In this document: positions 30,544 to 40,104 of the stretch, one piece after another
How the letters are laid out: each line of letters begins with the position of its first letter
How positions within the stretch are numbered: the first letter of the stretch is position 1
DNA from: Streptomyces sp. NBC_01016
Lineage (GTDB): Bacteria; Actinomycetota; Actinomycetes; Streptomycetales; Streptomycetaceae
Length of the DNA stretch: 64,000 nt
Direction of reading: 5' to 3'
Assembly: GCF_026341035.1 (NCBI RefSeq)
Contig: NZ_JAPEOQ010000001.1
Location: 4,650,001-4,714,000 of the forward strand
Program-made: the position numbers and the translations under genes
The notes under the pieces: model-generated
Told to the model about the DNA's origin: nothing
Seen by the model: only the letters and a program-made list of their open reading frames with translations
Database searches by the model: none

Positions 30544-33068
30544 GTGCGGACTCCAGGTGAGGTCGTGGGGTACGGGTTGGGCGTCGGTTCGAGGAGCAGC
30601 GCCTCCTGCAAAGCGGTGCGCAGCGTGTCCTTCGGGCCCGGGTAGTGCTCCACCAGTGCTGTCAGGGGCGCGGCGTCGAGGTGGGTGCCTGCGGCGTCGA
30701 TGGGCATGTCCGGGTAGGCCGCGGCGAGGACTTCGCGCACTCGTGCCCAGGTGTCTGTGTCCTCCATGACGGCTTTGACGGGGGAGTCCAGCGTGAGCCG
30801 GACGGCTTCGCCGTAGCCTTCGGGCGCCGGGTAGCGCCAGGTGTGTCGGCCGCCGCCGATCTCCTCAGTGCGTCCCTCGGGGTGCAGGGGCAGTTCGACG
30901 ACGGCTGTCGCCTCGTCGGGCACGGCGACGTTGAGGTGCACCTCCCCGTCCAGGACCCGCCAGTCGACCGACACGCGCCCGAGCGGAGTGTCGTGCGCGG
31001 CGCTCGCGAACGTCAGGCGGCCGCCCGGCTTCGGCGCGATCCGCAGCGTGCGCCACCCCGGCGACGTGCGCCGCAGGCCGCCGACGACGCGATGCAGCCA
31101 GTCGGCCACGGCGCCCAGCGCGTAGTGGTTGAGCGAGGTCATGCCGGTCGCGTTGACGCGGCCGTCGGGCAGCACCGAGTCCCACCGCTCCCACACGGTG
31201 GTGGCGCCCTGGGTGACCGGGTAGAGGAACGAGGGGCAGCGTATCTGAAGCAGCAGCTTGTACGCGGTGTCCAGGTGGCCGGTGGCGGACAGTGCGTCGG
31301 TGATCAGCGGGGTGCCGGCGAACCCGGTCGCGATGGTGTGTCCGGCCTCCTCGACGAGGGCGGCGAGGCGGGCCCCGGCCTTCGCCCGCTGTTTCTCGTC
31401 GAGCAGCCCGAAGGTGATCGCGAGGGCGTAGGCGGTCTGCGACTCGCACGCCAGGCGGCCCGCCGGTGTCACGTACTCCGTGCGGAAGGCCGCCAGTACC
31501 CGTTCGGCGAGCGCGGCCCAGCGGGCGGCGTCGACGTCCTCGCCCAGAACCCGTGCGGTGTCCGCCAGTTGACGAGCCGTACGGCACAGGTAGGCCTGCG
31601 CGACGAGGTACCTGTCGGTCCCGCCGCCGGCCGGGTTGTCGGCCGGGGCGTCCGGGGCGAGCCAGTCGCCGAACTGGAAACCCTCGCTCCACAGGCCGTG
31701 CTCGTCGAGCCGGCCGGCGATCTCGTCGACCAGCGCCGTCATCGAGGGGTAGGCGCGCCGCAGGATCCCGGCGTCGCCATACTCCTGGTACAGCGTCCAG
31801 GGCAGGTTCACCGCCACGTCGCTCCACAGGGCCGCGGCCGAGGACGGGTGTGGCAGCGCGTCGGGCACGGTCCATGGCACGGTGCCGGTGGCGGACTGCT
31901 CGGCCGCGAGGTCGTCCAGCCAGGACCGGAGGACTCCACGCACGTCGTACAGGAAGACGGCCGTGGGTGCGAAGGCGTTGAGGTCGCCGGTCCAGCCGAG
32001 CCGTTCGTCGCGCTGCGGGCAGTCCGTCGGAACCCCGACGAAGTTGCCGCGCATCGACCACACGGTGTTGGTGTGCAGCCGGGTGACCAGGTCGTTCGAA
32101 CATGAGAACCAGCCGGTACGTGCCATGTCGCTGTGCACGACGACCGCGGACAGGTCATTCGGCAACAACTCGCCCGGCCAGTCAGTCACTTCGACGTACC
32201 GGAACCCGTGGAACGTGAACTGCGGCTCCCACGTCTCGGGAGCCTCGGCAGTCGACCCGCGCAGTGTGTAGCGGTCGGTCGCGGCCGCCTTGCGCAGTGT
32301 CTCCGTCTCCAACTCGCCGTCTGGGGTCGTGTGTTCGGCGTGCCTCAGGGTGACGGTCCGGCCTGCCTCGCCGGACACCGTGAGTCGCACCCACCCGGTC
32401 AGCACCTGGCCGAAGTCGACGATGAACCGGCCGTCGTCGCGGCGGTTGATCTCGACCGGCGCCAGCTCTTCGATGCGCCGGATCGGTGGGGCCGCCTCGG
32501 CAACCAGCGTTCCCAGGTCCCAGTCGAAGGGCTGCGCGGGGGTCCATGCCGTGTCGTCGAAGCCGGGCTCGCACCAGCCCACCGGTTCAAGACGGGCGTC
32601 GTAACTCTCGCCGTGGTAAATGCCGTTGGCCCGCACCGCCCCCTCGCCGACGCGGAACTCCTCGTCCGTGCCGATGGCCTCGGTGCGGTCGGCGTACTCC
32701 AGCTCAAGCCGCGCGTACAGTGCGGGCCGGTCGGCGTATCTGCCCCGCTTCAGCTCCCACGACAGTGGCCCGACGGCCCACCCCTCGCCGACGATCGCGC
32801 CGAGAGTGTTGCGGCCTTCGGCGAGCAGGCCGGTGACATCGTGGCGGCGCAGGTCCAGGCGGTGTGTGTACGAGGTCCAGCCAGGGCTCAGGACCTCGTC
32901 GCCGACCCGGGCGCCGTTGACGTACGTCTCGACGATCCCGAGGCCGGTGACGTACAGCGTGGCGCGCCGCAGTCCGGGGGTGATGTCGAGATCGCGACGG
33001 AAGTAGGGGGCGGGGTCGCTTTCGGCCGCGGCGCGGGAGCCGCTGATGAAGGCGGGCACGGTGGTCAT
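30540..33068 (-). CDS. GH78 alpha-L-rhamnosidase
   Basis: The 842-residue protein is read from ATG 33068 (GGAG 9 bases upstream; a TTG at 33077 is unlikely). The N-terminal beta domains include RRATLYVTGLGIVETYVNGA and LSPGWTSYTHRLDLRRHDVT. The (alpha/alpha)6 catalytic domain has VPTDCPQRDERLGWTGD, the GH78 signature with the catalytic acids, then WLDDLAAEQSATGTVPWTVP. A C-terminal domain with GWRTLRIAPKPGGRLTFASA follows. It releases L-rhamnose from glycosides or pectic and arabinogalactan oligosaccharides. No signal peptide is present, which suggests an intracellular role after uptake by the MFS permease encoded upstream. Confidence 0.92.
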   Translation of the reverse strand: MTTVPAFISGSRAAAESDPAPYFRRDLDITPGLRRATLYVTGLGIVETYVNGARVGDEVLSPGWTSYTHRLDLRRHDVTGLLAEGRNTLGAIVGEGWAVGPLSWELKRGRYADRPALYARLELEYADRTEAIGTDEEFRVGEGAVRANGIYHGESYDARLEPVGWCEPGFDDTAWTPAQPFDWDLGTLVAEAAPPIRRIEELAPVEINRRDDGRFIVDFGQVLTGWVRLTVSGEAGRTVTLRHAEHTTPDGELETETLRKAAATDRYTLRGSTAEAPETWEPQFTFHGFRYVEVTDWPGELLPNDLSAVVVHSDMARTGWFSCSNDLVTRLHTNTVWSMRGNFVGVPTDCPQRDERLGWTGDLNAFAPTAVFLYDVRGVLRSWLDDLAAEQSATGTVPWTVPDALPHPSSAAALWSDVAVNLPWTLYQEYGDAGILRRAYPSMTALVDEIAGRLDEHGLWSEGFQFGDWLAPDAPADNPAGGGTDRYLVAQAYLCRTARQLADTARVLGEDVDAARWAALAERVLAAFRTEYVTPAGRLACESQTAYALAITFGLLDEKQRAKAGARLAALVEEAGHTIATGFAGTPLITDALSATGHLDTAYKLLLQIRCPSFLYPVTQGATTVWERWDSVLPDGRVNATGMTSLNHYALGAVADWLHRVVGGLRRTSPGWRTLRIAPKPGGRLTFASAAHDTPLGRVSVDWRVLDGEVHLNVAVPDEATAVVELPLHPEGRTEEIGGGRHTWRYPAPEGYGEAVRLTLDSPVKAVMEDTDTWARVREVLAAAYPDMPIDAAGTHLDAAPLTALVEHYPGPKDTLRTALQEALLLEPTPNPYPTTSPGVRT

Positions 33069-33114
33069 GTCTCGCAACTCCGAGCTGTCGTAAGGGTGTT
33101 CACCGGAGAGGGGC

Positions 33115-34452
33115 TCAGCGGATCGACCGCACCCGTGTGATGACGACGACGCCGGCGGCCAGCGTGAAGGCCGCGGCGACGAGGTAGAGCAGGGTGTAGT
33201 TCTCCCCGCCTCGTACGACGCCGACGGTGAGGAGAGTGGGCGCGGCGATGGGGGCGACGGCCTGGGCGATGGAGGTGGCGAACTGGTTGATGGCGATGAA
33301 CCGGCCTGCGTCGGTGCTGCGTTCGGGGACGATGTCGAGCAGGATCGCCTGGTCGACGGCCGAGAACAGGCCCATCCCGAGCGACGCGATGAATGCCCCG
33401 GTCAGCAGCAGGGGCAGTGCGTCGACGAACGCCATGAGGCTCGCGCCGCCGGCGAAGATGGTCCCGCCGAGCAGAACGAAGGGTTTGCGGCGCCCGACCT
33501 TGTCGGAGACGTAGCCACTGGAGATGGCGCCGATGCTGACCGCGACCAGGGTGAGGCCGCCGGTGACCGCGACGATCTGGCTGATCTCGGCGACCTTCTT
33601 CCCGAGCCGGTCGGCGAAGAACAGGGCGGTGAAGGTCGTGTTGAACGTGAGGCCCATGTAGAAGAGGAAGCGGGCGAGCCAGTTCCAGGCGAAGTCGGGG
33701 TAGCGGCGCGGATCGAAGACGAACGTCGAGGCCAGGCTCTTGAGATCGAGCTTGGGAGGCGGCTGGAGGTCGTTGGTGGAGTCCTCGTGGACCAGTAGGA
33801 CGAACGCCAGCGCCAGCAGCAGGCCGATCGCGGCCGGAACCACGAAGAGCAGGAACGTGTTCCCGGAGAGCGCGCCTCCGAGGATGGAGCCGCCGACCGG
33901 TGCGGCCATGGAAATGAAGCCGCTGATGCCGGAGACCTTGCCCCGCTGGGATTCCGGCAGTCGGTCGGCCAGCACCGTCATGACCAGGTTCATGACCAGG
34001 GTCCACCCGAGTGCGGCGATCACCCATCCGACGCCGAGCAGGAACACGCTCTGCGCGCCGGAGAGCACGAGCGATCCGAGCAGGCCGACGACCGCTCCGA
34101 TCGCGATCCACGGTCGGCGGCGCCCGAACCGGGAGCGCGTGCGGTCGCTCGCGGTGCCGAGCAACGGGCCGGCGATCACGGAGACGGCCGAGGCGGTGCC
34201 GACGACGTAACCGAGCACTCCCGTGTTGTCCGGCGCGAGGTGCTCGACCCGGATCGCGAGGGAGATCGCCATCGGTGTGACGAGGCCGAGGAACGCTCCG
34301 AAGTGGGCGAGCAGCAGGAACCAGATGAAGCGCCGCCCTACGGGAGGGAGTTCTTCCTGAGGGGGCTCGTGCATCGCGTCGTGCGTCGCGTCGGGAGGTC
34401 CGGCCGGTGTGGCGGAGGCCATGGCTGCGGCAAGGGGCTCGTCGTTGGTCAC
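33115..34452 (-). CDS. MFS sugar/glycoside permease
   Basis: This 445-residue transporter has 12 membrane helices. GTG 34452 is preferred because GGAG lies 5 bases upstream; a GTG at 34521 would add a Pro-rich, unsupported leader. Features are FIWFLLLAHFGAFLGLVTPM, GTASDRTRSRFGRRRPWIAI (motif A) and the second-half motif SGYVSDKVGRRKPFVLLGG. It resembles GPH-like and other sugar symporters. Lying between the GH2 and GH78 genes, it probably imports the oligosaccharide or rhamnoside that these enzymes cut. Confidence 0.88.
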   Translation of the reverse strand: MTNDEPLAAAMASATPAGPPDATHDAMHEPPQEELPPVGRRFIWFLLLAHFGAFLGLVTPMAISLAIRVEHLAPDNTGVLGYVVGTASAVSVIAGPLLGTASDRTRSRFGRRRPWIAIGAVVGLLGSLVLSGAQSVFLLGVGWVIAALGWTLVMNLVMTVLADRLPESQRGKVSGISGFISMAAPVGGSILGGALSGNTFLLFVVPAAIGLLLALAFVLLVHEDSTNDLQPPPKLDLKSLASTFVFDPRRYPDFAWNWLARFLFYMGLTFNTTFTALFFADRLGKKVAEISQIVAVTGGLTLVAVSIGAISSGYVSDKVGRRKPFVLLGGTIFAGGASLMAFVDALPLLLTGAFIASLGMGLFSAVDQAILLDIVPERSTDAGRFIAINQFATSIAQAVAPIAAPTLLTVGVVRGGENYTLLYLVAAAFTLAAGVVVITRVRSIR

Positions 34453-34526
34453 GGTGACTCCGTTGTCGGCGTGCGGGGCGGCGGGGTGATGCGGTGCGGG
34501 GTGTGCGGGCGTTGGCGGCACAGGTG

Positions 34527-36983
34527 TCAGCGGGCGTGCAGGCGGACGACGGCGGTCTCGCAGCCGTCCGCCCTCGCGGTCACCGTGATCTCGCCCGGTC
34601 CAGTGGGCCGGACGACGGCCAGTGCCCGGCCGTCGAATGTCCGGTGCCGGGCGTCGGTGAAGCTCTCCTCGGTCACGGGTGCGGCGCTGCCGAGGGCCGC
34701 CAGAACGGCGGGCCCCGCGACATCGACGTGGACGGACCGGTCGAGGGTGGGGTGCAGGACACCGGCGCCGTCGGTGAGTTCGAGCGACACGTACGCCAAG
34801 TCGTGCATGTCCGACGTCAGTTCGGTGCGATCCGTCGTGGCGGTGAGCACGAGTGCGTCGGTGGCCGCTGAGGTGAGGGACGTCCGTCCGGTCTCGACCC
34901 CGCCGGAGTACGCGACGCCCGTCAACGTGCCTGGAGCGTAACGGAGTTCCAGATCGGCGCGGAACGCCTTGGTCTCACCGACCTTTGCGCGCGCGACCCG
35001 GTTGCCGTCGAGCAGCAGCTCGACCTCCTCGGCGTCGCTGTAGACCTCGACGCGCACGGGCCTGCCCTCGAAGCCGGGCCAGCTCCAGCTCGACACGGTG
35101 TCGCTCCACGACCAGGGCGTCGCCACGGCGACCTCCGCGTCGTGGCGCTCGGGCCGCTGTACGCCGATGTACGGGGCCGAACGCAGGCCGAACACGGTCT
35201 CGCGGTAGTACGAGACGGTGCGGCGGTGCCCGGTGATGTCCAGGTCGCCGCACCAAGCGGTCAGGCCCGGGTACGGGGTCGAGAACCCGCTCGCCCCTTC
35301 ACCCGCCTCTCCCGCGTATTTGATGACACCGATCCCGGTCTCGCCGAGGTAGTCGATGCCGGTCCAGGTGAAGTCACCGATGACGTGCGGGAGTTGGTCG
35401 ACGAGCGCCCAGGTGTGGTCGATGTCAGCGGGCCAGGTCTCGGTCCCGACGATGACGCGGTGACGGAACTGCTCGCGGTCCGGAACGTACCGCGCGTCGC
35501 CGTAGTTCATCCCGGCGACGTCGAGGACCGCGAACGCCTCCTCCGTGCGTTCACCGACCATCGACGACGCCTGGATCCCGGCCATCATCTCGCCGAACCC
35601 GGTCATCATCTGATTGACCCCGCCGGACTCCTGTGCGGCCTCGCGCCGCCCCGCCATCCCGTCCAGCACGGCATCGAGGACGGAGACGAAGCCGTTGATC
35701 CCGTTGGTCACCAGGCGCGTCGGGTCGAGCGCGCGGACCTTCTCGGCCAGGCGGCGGCTCCAGACCGCGCCCGCGGGGGAACCGGTCTCGGGGATCTCGT
35801 TGCCGATGGAGTACATGATGACGCTCGGGTGGAGACGGTCCTTGGCGACCATCGCCTCGACGTCGCGCTCCCACCACTGCGGGAAGTCGGCGGAGTAGTC
35901 GAAGTCCGACTTTCCTTGCGTCCACATGTCGAACGTCTCGTCGATGACGTACAGGCCGAGGCGGTCGCACGCGTCGAGGAGTGCGCTGGAGGCCGGGTGG
36001 TGCGAGCTGCGGACCGCGTTGAACCCGGCGGCCTTGAGGAGTTCGGCCTTGCGTTCCTCCGCGCGGCCGATCGCGGCGACACCCAGCGGGCCGTTGTCCG
36101 CGTGGAGGCAGGCACCGCGCAGTTTCACCGTCTCGCCGTTGATCCGCAGACCGTGGGCAGGGTCGACCTGGAGATTGCGGACGCCGACGGGGGTGTCCCG
36201 TACGTCGAGGAGCTCGTCGCCGTCGCGCAGTTCGACGCGGGCCGTGTACAGGTACGGCGTCTCGGCGCTCCACCTTTGCGGGCTCTCAACACGCAGCCGG
36301 AAGCGGGCTGTTGCGGACTCACCGGGCAGCAGCGTGACCGGCGCGCCGTCGGCGTCGACCTCGGCACCCGCGGCATCGCGCAGCACGACATGGGCGCGTG
36401 CCGTCGTGGTCGTCGGACCGTCGTTGTCGACCACGACGGCGACCTCGACCGTCGCCTCGTCCGCAGTGGCGACCGGCGTCGTGACACACACGCCGTCGAG
36501 CGCGATGTGCACGGGCTCGGTGACGACCAGGTGCACGTCGCGGTGGATGCCGGCGCCCGCGTACCAGCGCGAGTCCAGGTGCGTACGGCAGGCCACCCGG
36601 ATCTCGCTCTCGCCGCCGAAGCGCAGGAACGGGTCGAGCCGGACGTGGAACCGCGAGTATCCGTAGGGGTGTTGGCCGGCGAGGGCGCCGTCGACCGTCA
36701 CCACCGCGTCCCGGTGGACGCCGTCGAACTCGAGGTGGACGCGCCGTCCGCGCAGCTCCTCGGGCACGGTCAGCGTGCGCCGGTACTCGAACGCGCCGCC
36801 GGGGAAGTAGCCGTTCGCCTCGCCGCCGGGGGCGTCCGCCCGGCGCTCCGTCCCGATGAGGGCGTCGTGCGGGAGCGTCACATCCGTCCAGGAGTCGCCG
36901 GAGGTGCCGCCCAGTTCCTGGAAGGCCGTGACCTTCCGGCGGTAGCTCCAGCCGTCGTTGAGGACCGTGCGTGTGCTCACCAT
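34527..36983 (-). CDS. GH2 glycosidase (beta-galactosidase/glucuronidase type)
   Basis: This 818-residue enzyme has the GH2 layout: sugar-binding domain (PHDALIGTERR, EYRRTLTVPEELRGRRVHLE), Ig-like domain, and a TIM barrel with NGETVKLRGACLHADNGPLG and FNAVRSSHHPASSALLDACD. Catalytic acid Glu396 lies in MYSIGNEIPET; the nucleophile Glu should be in VIVGTETWPADI. C-terminal Ig-like domains (LTGVAYSGGVETGRTSLTSA) follow. There is no signal peptide. It is the first gene of the minus-strand glycan operon, facing the LacI gene. Beta-galactosidase or beta-glucuronidase would fit; the choice is open. Confidence 0.88.
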   Translation of the reverse strand: MVSTRTVLNDGWSYRRKVTAFQELGGTSGDSWTDVTLPHDALIGTERRADAPGGEANGYFPGGAFEYRRTLTVPEELRGRRVHLEFDGVHRDAVVTVDGALAGQHPYGYSRFHVRLDPFLRFGGESEIRVACRTHLDSRWYAGAGIHRDVHLVVTEPVHIALDGVCVTTPVATADEATVEVAVVVDNDGPTTTTARAHVVLRDAAGAEVDADGAPVTLLPGESATARFRLRVESPQRWSAETPYLYTARVELRDGDELLDVRDTPVGVRNLQVDPAHGLRINGETVKLRGACLHADNGPLGVAAIGRAEERKAELLKAAGFNAVRSSHHPASSALLDACDRLGLYVIDETFDMWTQGKSDFDYSADFPQWWERDVEAMVAKDRLHPSVIMYSIGNEIPETGSPAGAVWSRRLAEKVRALDPTRLVTNGINGFVSVLDAVLDGMAGRREAAQESGGVNQMMTGFGEMMAGIQASSMVGERTEEAFAVLDVAGMNYGDARYVPDREQFRHRVIVGTETWPADIDHTWALVDQLPHVIGDFTWTGIDYLGETGIGVIKYAGEAGEGASGFSTPYPGLTAWCGDLDITGHRRTVSYYRETVFGLRSAPYIGVQRPERHDAEVAVATPWSWSDTVSSWSWPGFEGRPVRVEVYSDAEEVELLLDGNRVARAKVGETKAFRADLELRYAPGTLTGVAYSGGVETGRTSLTSAATDALVLTATTDRTELTSDMHDLAYVSLELTDGAGVLHPTLDRSVHVDVAGPAVLAALGSAAPVTEESFTDARHRTFDGRALAVVRPTGPGEITVTARADGCETAVVRLHAR

Positions 36984-37026
36984 CGAAAACTCCGTGGGTC
37001 TCGTGCTGAGAGGGAGGGGGAGGAGG

Positions 37027-37090
37027 TAACGCGCGTCACCGAGAGAAGCACGGGCTGGTAACGCGCGTCAACAGTTGGTTACGCGCGATA
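37027..37090. promoter_or_regulatory. three LacI-type operators
   Basis: TAACGCGCGTCA occurs at 37027-37038 and 37059-37070, and TTACGCGCGATA at 37079-37090. Each is a near palindrome with the central CG typical of LacI-family sites. They lie between the divergent GH2 operon (start 36983) and the LacI gene (start 37136), so one regulator can control both directions. Confidence 0.75.
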
Positions 37091-37135
37091 CTGTGCGTGG
37101 GCGAAACAGCCGTGGAAGCAAGGGAAGAGGGGCGA

Positions 37136-38095
37136 ATGGCCGTAAGGAGCGAAGACGTCGCACGGCGCGCGGGGGTCTCGCGCGCGACGGTGAGCCAGAT
37201 CCTCAACGGCCGGGACGCGCGGTTCTCGGACCGGACGCGGGAGAAGGTGCGCGACGCGGCGCGCGAACTCGGCTACGAACCGTCCGTGGCGGGGCGGGCG
37301 CTGGCCCGCGGCTCCAGTGACGTCGTCATCGCGCTCATCCCGAACACGACCTTCGGCGGCAACCTCCAGGACGTCTTCGAGCGGCTCACCGACGTACTCG
37401 CCGCGCAAGGCCTCACCCTCGTACTGCGCCTGTCGGTCCCCTCGACGGAGTCCCTCGGCCGGCTCGTCGCCGGCATGAAACCGGCGGCCGTGTTCTCGCT
37501 GACCCCGCTCGGCGAACCCGAGCGCACGCTCCTTGCCGAGCGGGACGTCCCCGTGATCGACCCCGTGACCGTGCCGGGCGCGGACCACGATCACGCCATC
37601 GGCGCCCTGCAGGCGCGCGCCCTGATCGAGCACGGACACACGCGCCTGGCCTTCGCACACCTACGGGACGTGCGGCAGGACCCGTTCGGTGACGGGCGCG
37701 AGCGGGGTGTCAGGGATGTGTGCCGCGAGAAGGGCCTGGCCGAGCCCGTCGTCGTACGGCTTGGTATCGACCTGGACGACGCGGCTGCCGCTCTCGACGC
37801 CCTCGGCCCTTCCGGGGTCGCGGTCGCCTGCTACAACGACGACGTCGCGATGACGCTGCTGGCCGCCGCGCGCCGCCGCGGCCTTCGGGTGCCCGAGGAC
37901 CTGGCGCTGATCGGCATGGACCACACCCCGCTGTCCGCGGTGTCCGACCCCCCGCTCACCACGATCACGATGGACCTGGCCGTTGCCGCCGACGCGGCGA
38001 CCACCTCGCTGCTCACCCGGCTCGGCCGACCGGTCGACGGTGTGCCTGATGTGTCGCCGCCGCGGCCCACAGTGGTTGCTGGGGGCACCGTCTAG
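37136..38095 (+). CDS. LacI-family regulator of the glycan cluster
   Basis: The 319-residue regulator from ATG 37136 (GGGAAGAGG upstream) has the LacI HTH at residues 4-55: SEDVARRAGVSRATVSQILN, then EKVRDAARELGYEPSVAGRA with the hinge helix. The periplasmic-binding-like sensor domain carries DVVIALIPNTTFGGNLQDVF, ARALIEHGHTRLAFAHLRD and EDLALIGMDHTPLSAVSDPP. It is divergent from the glycan operon with three operators between them, so it is very probably a repressor released by a sugar from that pathway, such as rhamnose or galactose. Confidence 0.93.
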   Translation: MAVRSEDVARRAGVSRATVSQILNGRDARFSDRTREKVRDAARELGYEPSVAGRALARGSSDVVIALIPNTTFGGNLQDVFERLTDVLAAQGLTLVLRLSVPSTESLGRLVAGMKPAAVFSLTPLGEPERTLLAERDVPVIDPVTVPGADHDHAIGALQARALIEHGHTRLAFAHLRDVRQDPFGDGRERGVRDVCREKGLAEPVVVRLGIDLDDAAAALDALGPSGVAVACYNDDVAMTLLAAARRRGLRVPEDLALIGMDHTPLSAVSDPPLTTITMDLAVAADAATTSLLTRLGRPVDGVPDVSPPRPTVVAGGTV

Positions 38096-38113
38096 GGTTC
38101 GCCGACGTCCGTG

Positions 38114-38806
38114 TCACCGCGGCCCCTGACTGCCCGGTTCCGTAGAGGAGTTGACCAGTCCGCTCTGGTAGGCGATGACGACGAGTTGAGCACGGTCGCG
38201 GGCGTCGAGTTTGGTCATGGCGCGCTGAATGTGGCTGCGTACGGTCAGCGGGCTGAGGACCAGGTGGTCGGCGATCTCGGTGTTGGATTTGCCGTGTGCG
38301 GCCAGTGCGACGACCTCCCGCTCGCGGGGGGTGAGGGCGGTCAGGCGCTCGGGCGGTGCGAGTGGTCGGTGCTCCGGTGTTGCCAGGAACCGGTTGATGA
38401 GTGAGCGGGTGGCCGTCGGGGAGAGCAGGGCATCGCCGGCGGCCACGGTGCGAATGCCGACGAGCAGCACGTCCGGGGTGACGTCCTTTCCGAGGAAGCC
38501 GCTGGCACCGGCGCGCAGGGCCTTGGCCACGTTCTCGTCGTTCTCGAAGGTGGTGAGGATCAGGACGCGGGTGGCGGACAGCTCTGGGCGGGTGCAGATG
38601 TCCGTGGTGGCGGCCAGTCCGTCGGTTCCCGGCATACGGATGTCCATGAGGACGACGTCGGGCCGGTGTTCGAGGCTGAGGGCGATGGCCTCCTGGCCGT
38701 TGCCGGCCTCCGCGACAACCGTGAGGTCGGGCTCCGACTCGATGAGGATGCGGAAGGTGGCCAGGAGCAGGGCCTGGTCGTCGGCGAGCAGGACGCGAAT
38801 GGTCAT
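38114..38806 (-). CDS. NarL/LuxR-type response regulator 2
   Basis: The 230-residue regulator has the receiver pattern VLLADDQALLLATFRILIES, phosphoacceptor Asp in VVLMDIRMPGTDG, and GASGFLGKDV with the conserved Lys. The LuxR HTH is LTPREREVVALAAHGKSNTE, IADHLVLSPLTVRSHIQRAM. Its start overlaps the kinase gene (ATGA), so the two are one unit. The MMPL gene immediately upstream on the same strand is its likely target. A linker of about 25 residues between the domains is Pro-rich. Confidence 0.92.
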   Translation of the reverse strand: MTIRVLLADDQALLLATFRILIESEPDLTVVAEAGNGQEAIALSLEHRPDVVLMDIRMPGTDGLAATTDICTRPELSATRVLILTTFENDENVAKALRAGASGFLGKDVTPDVLLVGIRTVAAGDALLSPTATRSLINRFLATPEHRPLAPPERLTALTPREREVVALAAHGKSNTEIADHLVLSPLTVRSHIQRAMTKLDARDRAQLVVIAYQSGLVNSSTEPGSQGPR

Positions 38807-40008
38807 GTGGTGCTTTCGCTTTCGTTCTCGCGTGCGTCGAGGTCGTGCAGTGGGAGGGAGCAGGTGACTTCGAACCCGCCCTCAGGCCTGGGTGCGGCAT
38901 GGAAGGTCCCTCCGATGGCGAGGGCGCGCTCGCGCATGCCGAGCAGCCCGAATCCGCGCTGCGCGACGGGACCGGCCGTCGGGCGGGCGGCGGAGGTGTC
39001 GTTGGTGACGGTGAGCGTCAGGTGGCGAGGTGTGTAGACCAGCCGGAGGCGGGCGGTAGGGGTGGCCGCGTGCTTGGTGACATTGGTGAGCGCCTCCTGG
39101 ATGATCCGGTAGGCCGTGAGGTCGAGACCGGAATGCAGCCGCTGAGGTTCCCCCTGAACGGTGACATCGACGTCGAGCCCGGCCGCCGAACAGCTCGCGA
39201 GGAGGTCGGGCAGCTGGTCGAGACCCGGTGCGGGGGCGACCTCGTCGGGGTCGGTGTCCTGGCGCAACAGCCCTACCGTGGCCTTGAGTTCACGCAGGGC
39301 CGCGGCGGTCGTCTCGGGCAGCCGCGCGATGATCTCGAGCGCCTGGCCGGGGTTGGTCGGGGCGATGTGGGCGGCGGTGCCCGCCTGGGCGTTGGCCAGT
39401 GCGAGGTGGTGGGCGACGACATCGTGGAGCTCGCGGGCGATGCGCATCCGCTCCTCGATGACGCGGCGGCGCGCGTCCTCCTCCCGTTCCTGGGCGGCGT
39501 GCTCGGCCCGGGCGACGGCGTACTGCCGCCGGACCCGTACGTAGCTGCCGAGGGCCGCGACCATCAGGACCCAGGCCGCCGGATTGAGGCTGGTCAGGAT
39601 CAGCTGGTGGCTGAAGGTGGTGAGAAACAGCCCCGTGACGGCCATGGCCGCGGCCGCGGCCAGTGCGCTGTTCCACGCGGTCCTGCGCGGGACGCGCACG
39701 CTCGCGGAGTACTGCGCAACCAGGAGCGGGCCCATGAGCAGAGGAGTCAGCAGGTAGCCGAGGGCACCTTCGGCGATGGCGCACACCGCTGTCACCGCGA
39801 GGGTGGGCAGCGGGTGGCCGCGTCGCCACAGCAGTGCCGCGCAAGCGAGGACGGACAGGGCCACACCGGGCCACAGGACGGTCTGGCCGTCCGTGACCGA
39901 GCGGGTGACCAGGACCCCCGTGAGGGTGGCGAGGAGCAGCAGCGACAGCAGGCCGGACTCCACCGCTCGCGGGTGGCGCGCCGCGCGGCGCTGGAGGCTC
40001 GTGCTCAT
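38803..40008 (-). CDS. NarL-type sensor histidine kinase 2
   Basis: This 401-residue kinase, read from ATG 40008, has about five membrane helices (SGLLSLLLLATLTGVLVTRS through ILTSLNPAAWVLMVAALGSY). A HisKA_3 helix (ERMRIARELHDVVAHHLALA, with His in ELHDVVAHH) and a HATPase domain (IIQEALTNVTKHAATP, QRGFGLLGMRERALAIGG) follow. This short kind of kinase pairs with regulator 2 (overlap 4 bases). In Streptomyces such pairs next to MMPL or ABC exporters respond to cell-envelope or drug stress; the signal here is not known. Confidence 0.92.
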   Translation of the reverse strand: MSTSLQRRAARHPRAVESGLLSLLLLATLTGVLVTRSVTDGQTVLWPGVALSVLACAALLWRRGHPLPTLAVTAVCAIAEGALGYLLTPLLMGPLLVAQYSASVRVPRRTAWNSALAAAAAMAVTGLFLTTFSHQLILTSLNPAAWVLMVAALGSYVRVRRQYAVARAEHAAQEREEDARRRVIEERMRIARELHDVVAHHLALANAQAGTAAHIAPTNPGQALEIIARLPETTAAALRELKATVGLLRQDTDPDEVAPAPGLDQLPDLLASCSAAGLDVDVTVQGEPQRLHSGLDLTAYRIIQEALTNVTKHAATPTARLRLVYTPRHLTLTVTNDTSAARPTAGPVAQRGFGLLGMRERALAIGGTFHAAPRPEGGFEVTCSLPLHDLDARENESESTT

Positions 40009-40104
40009 CGCGTACTCCGAGGTAGGGCAGACGTGGACAGCCTGACAGAGGTGTGCCGCGAGGCTGCTGTACGCGGCGTCGCGGCACACGGGTCATGGGC
40101 CGGC

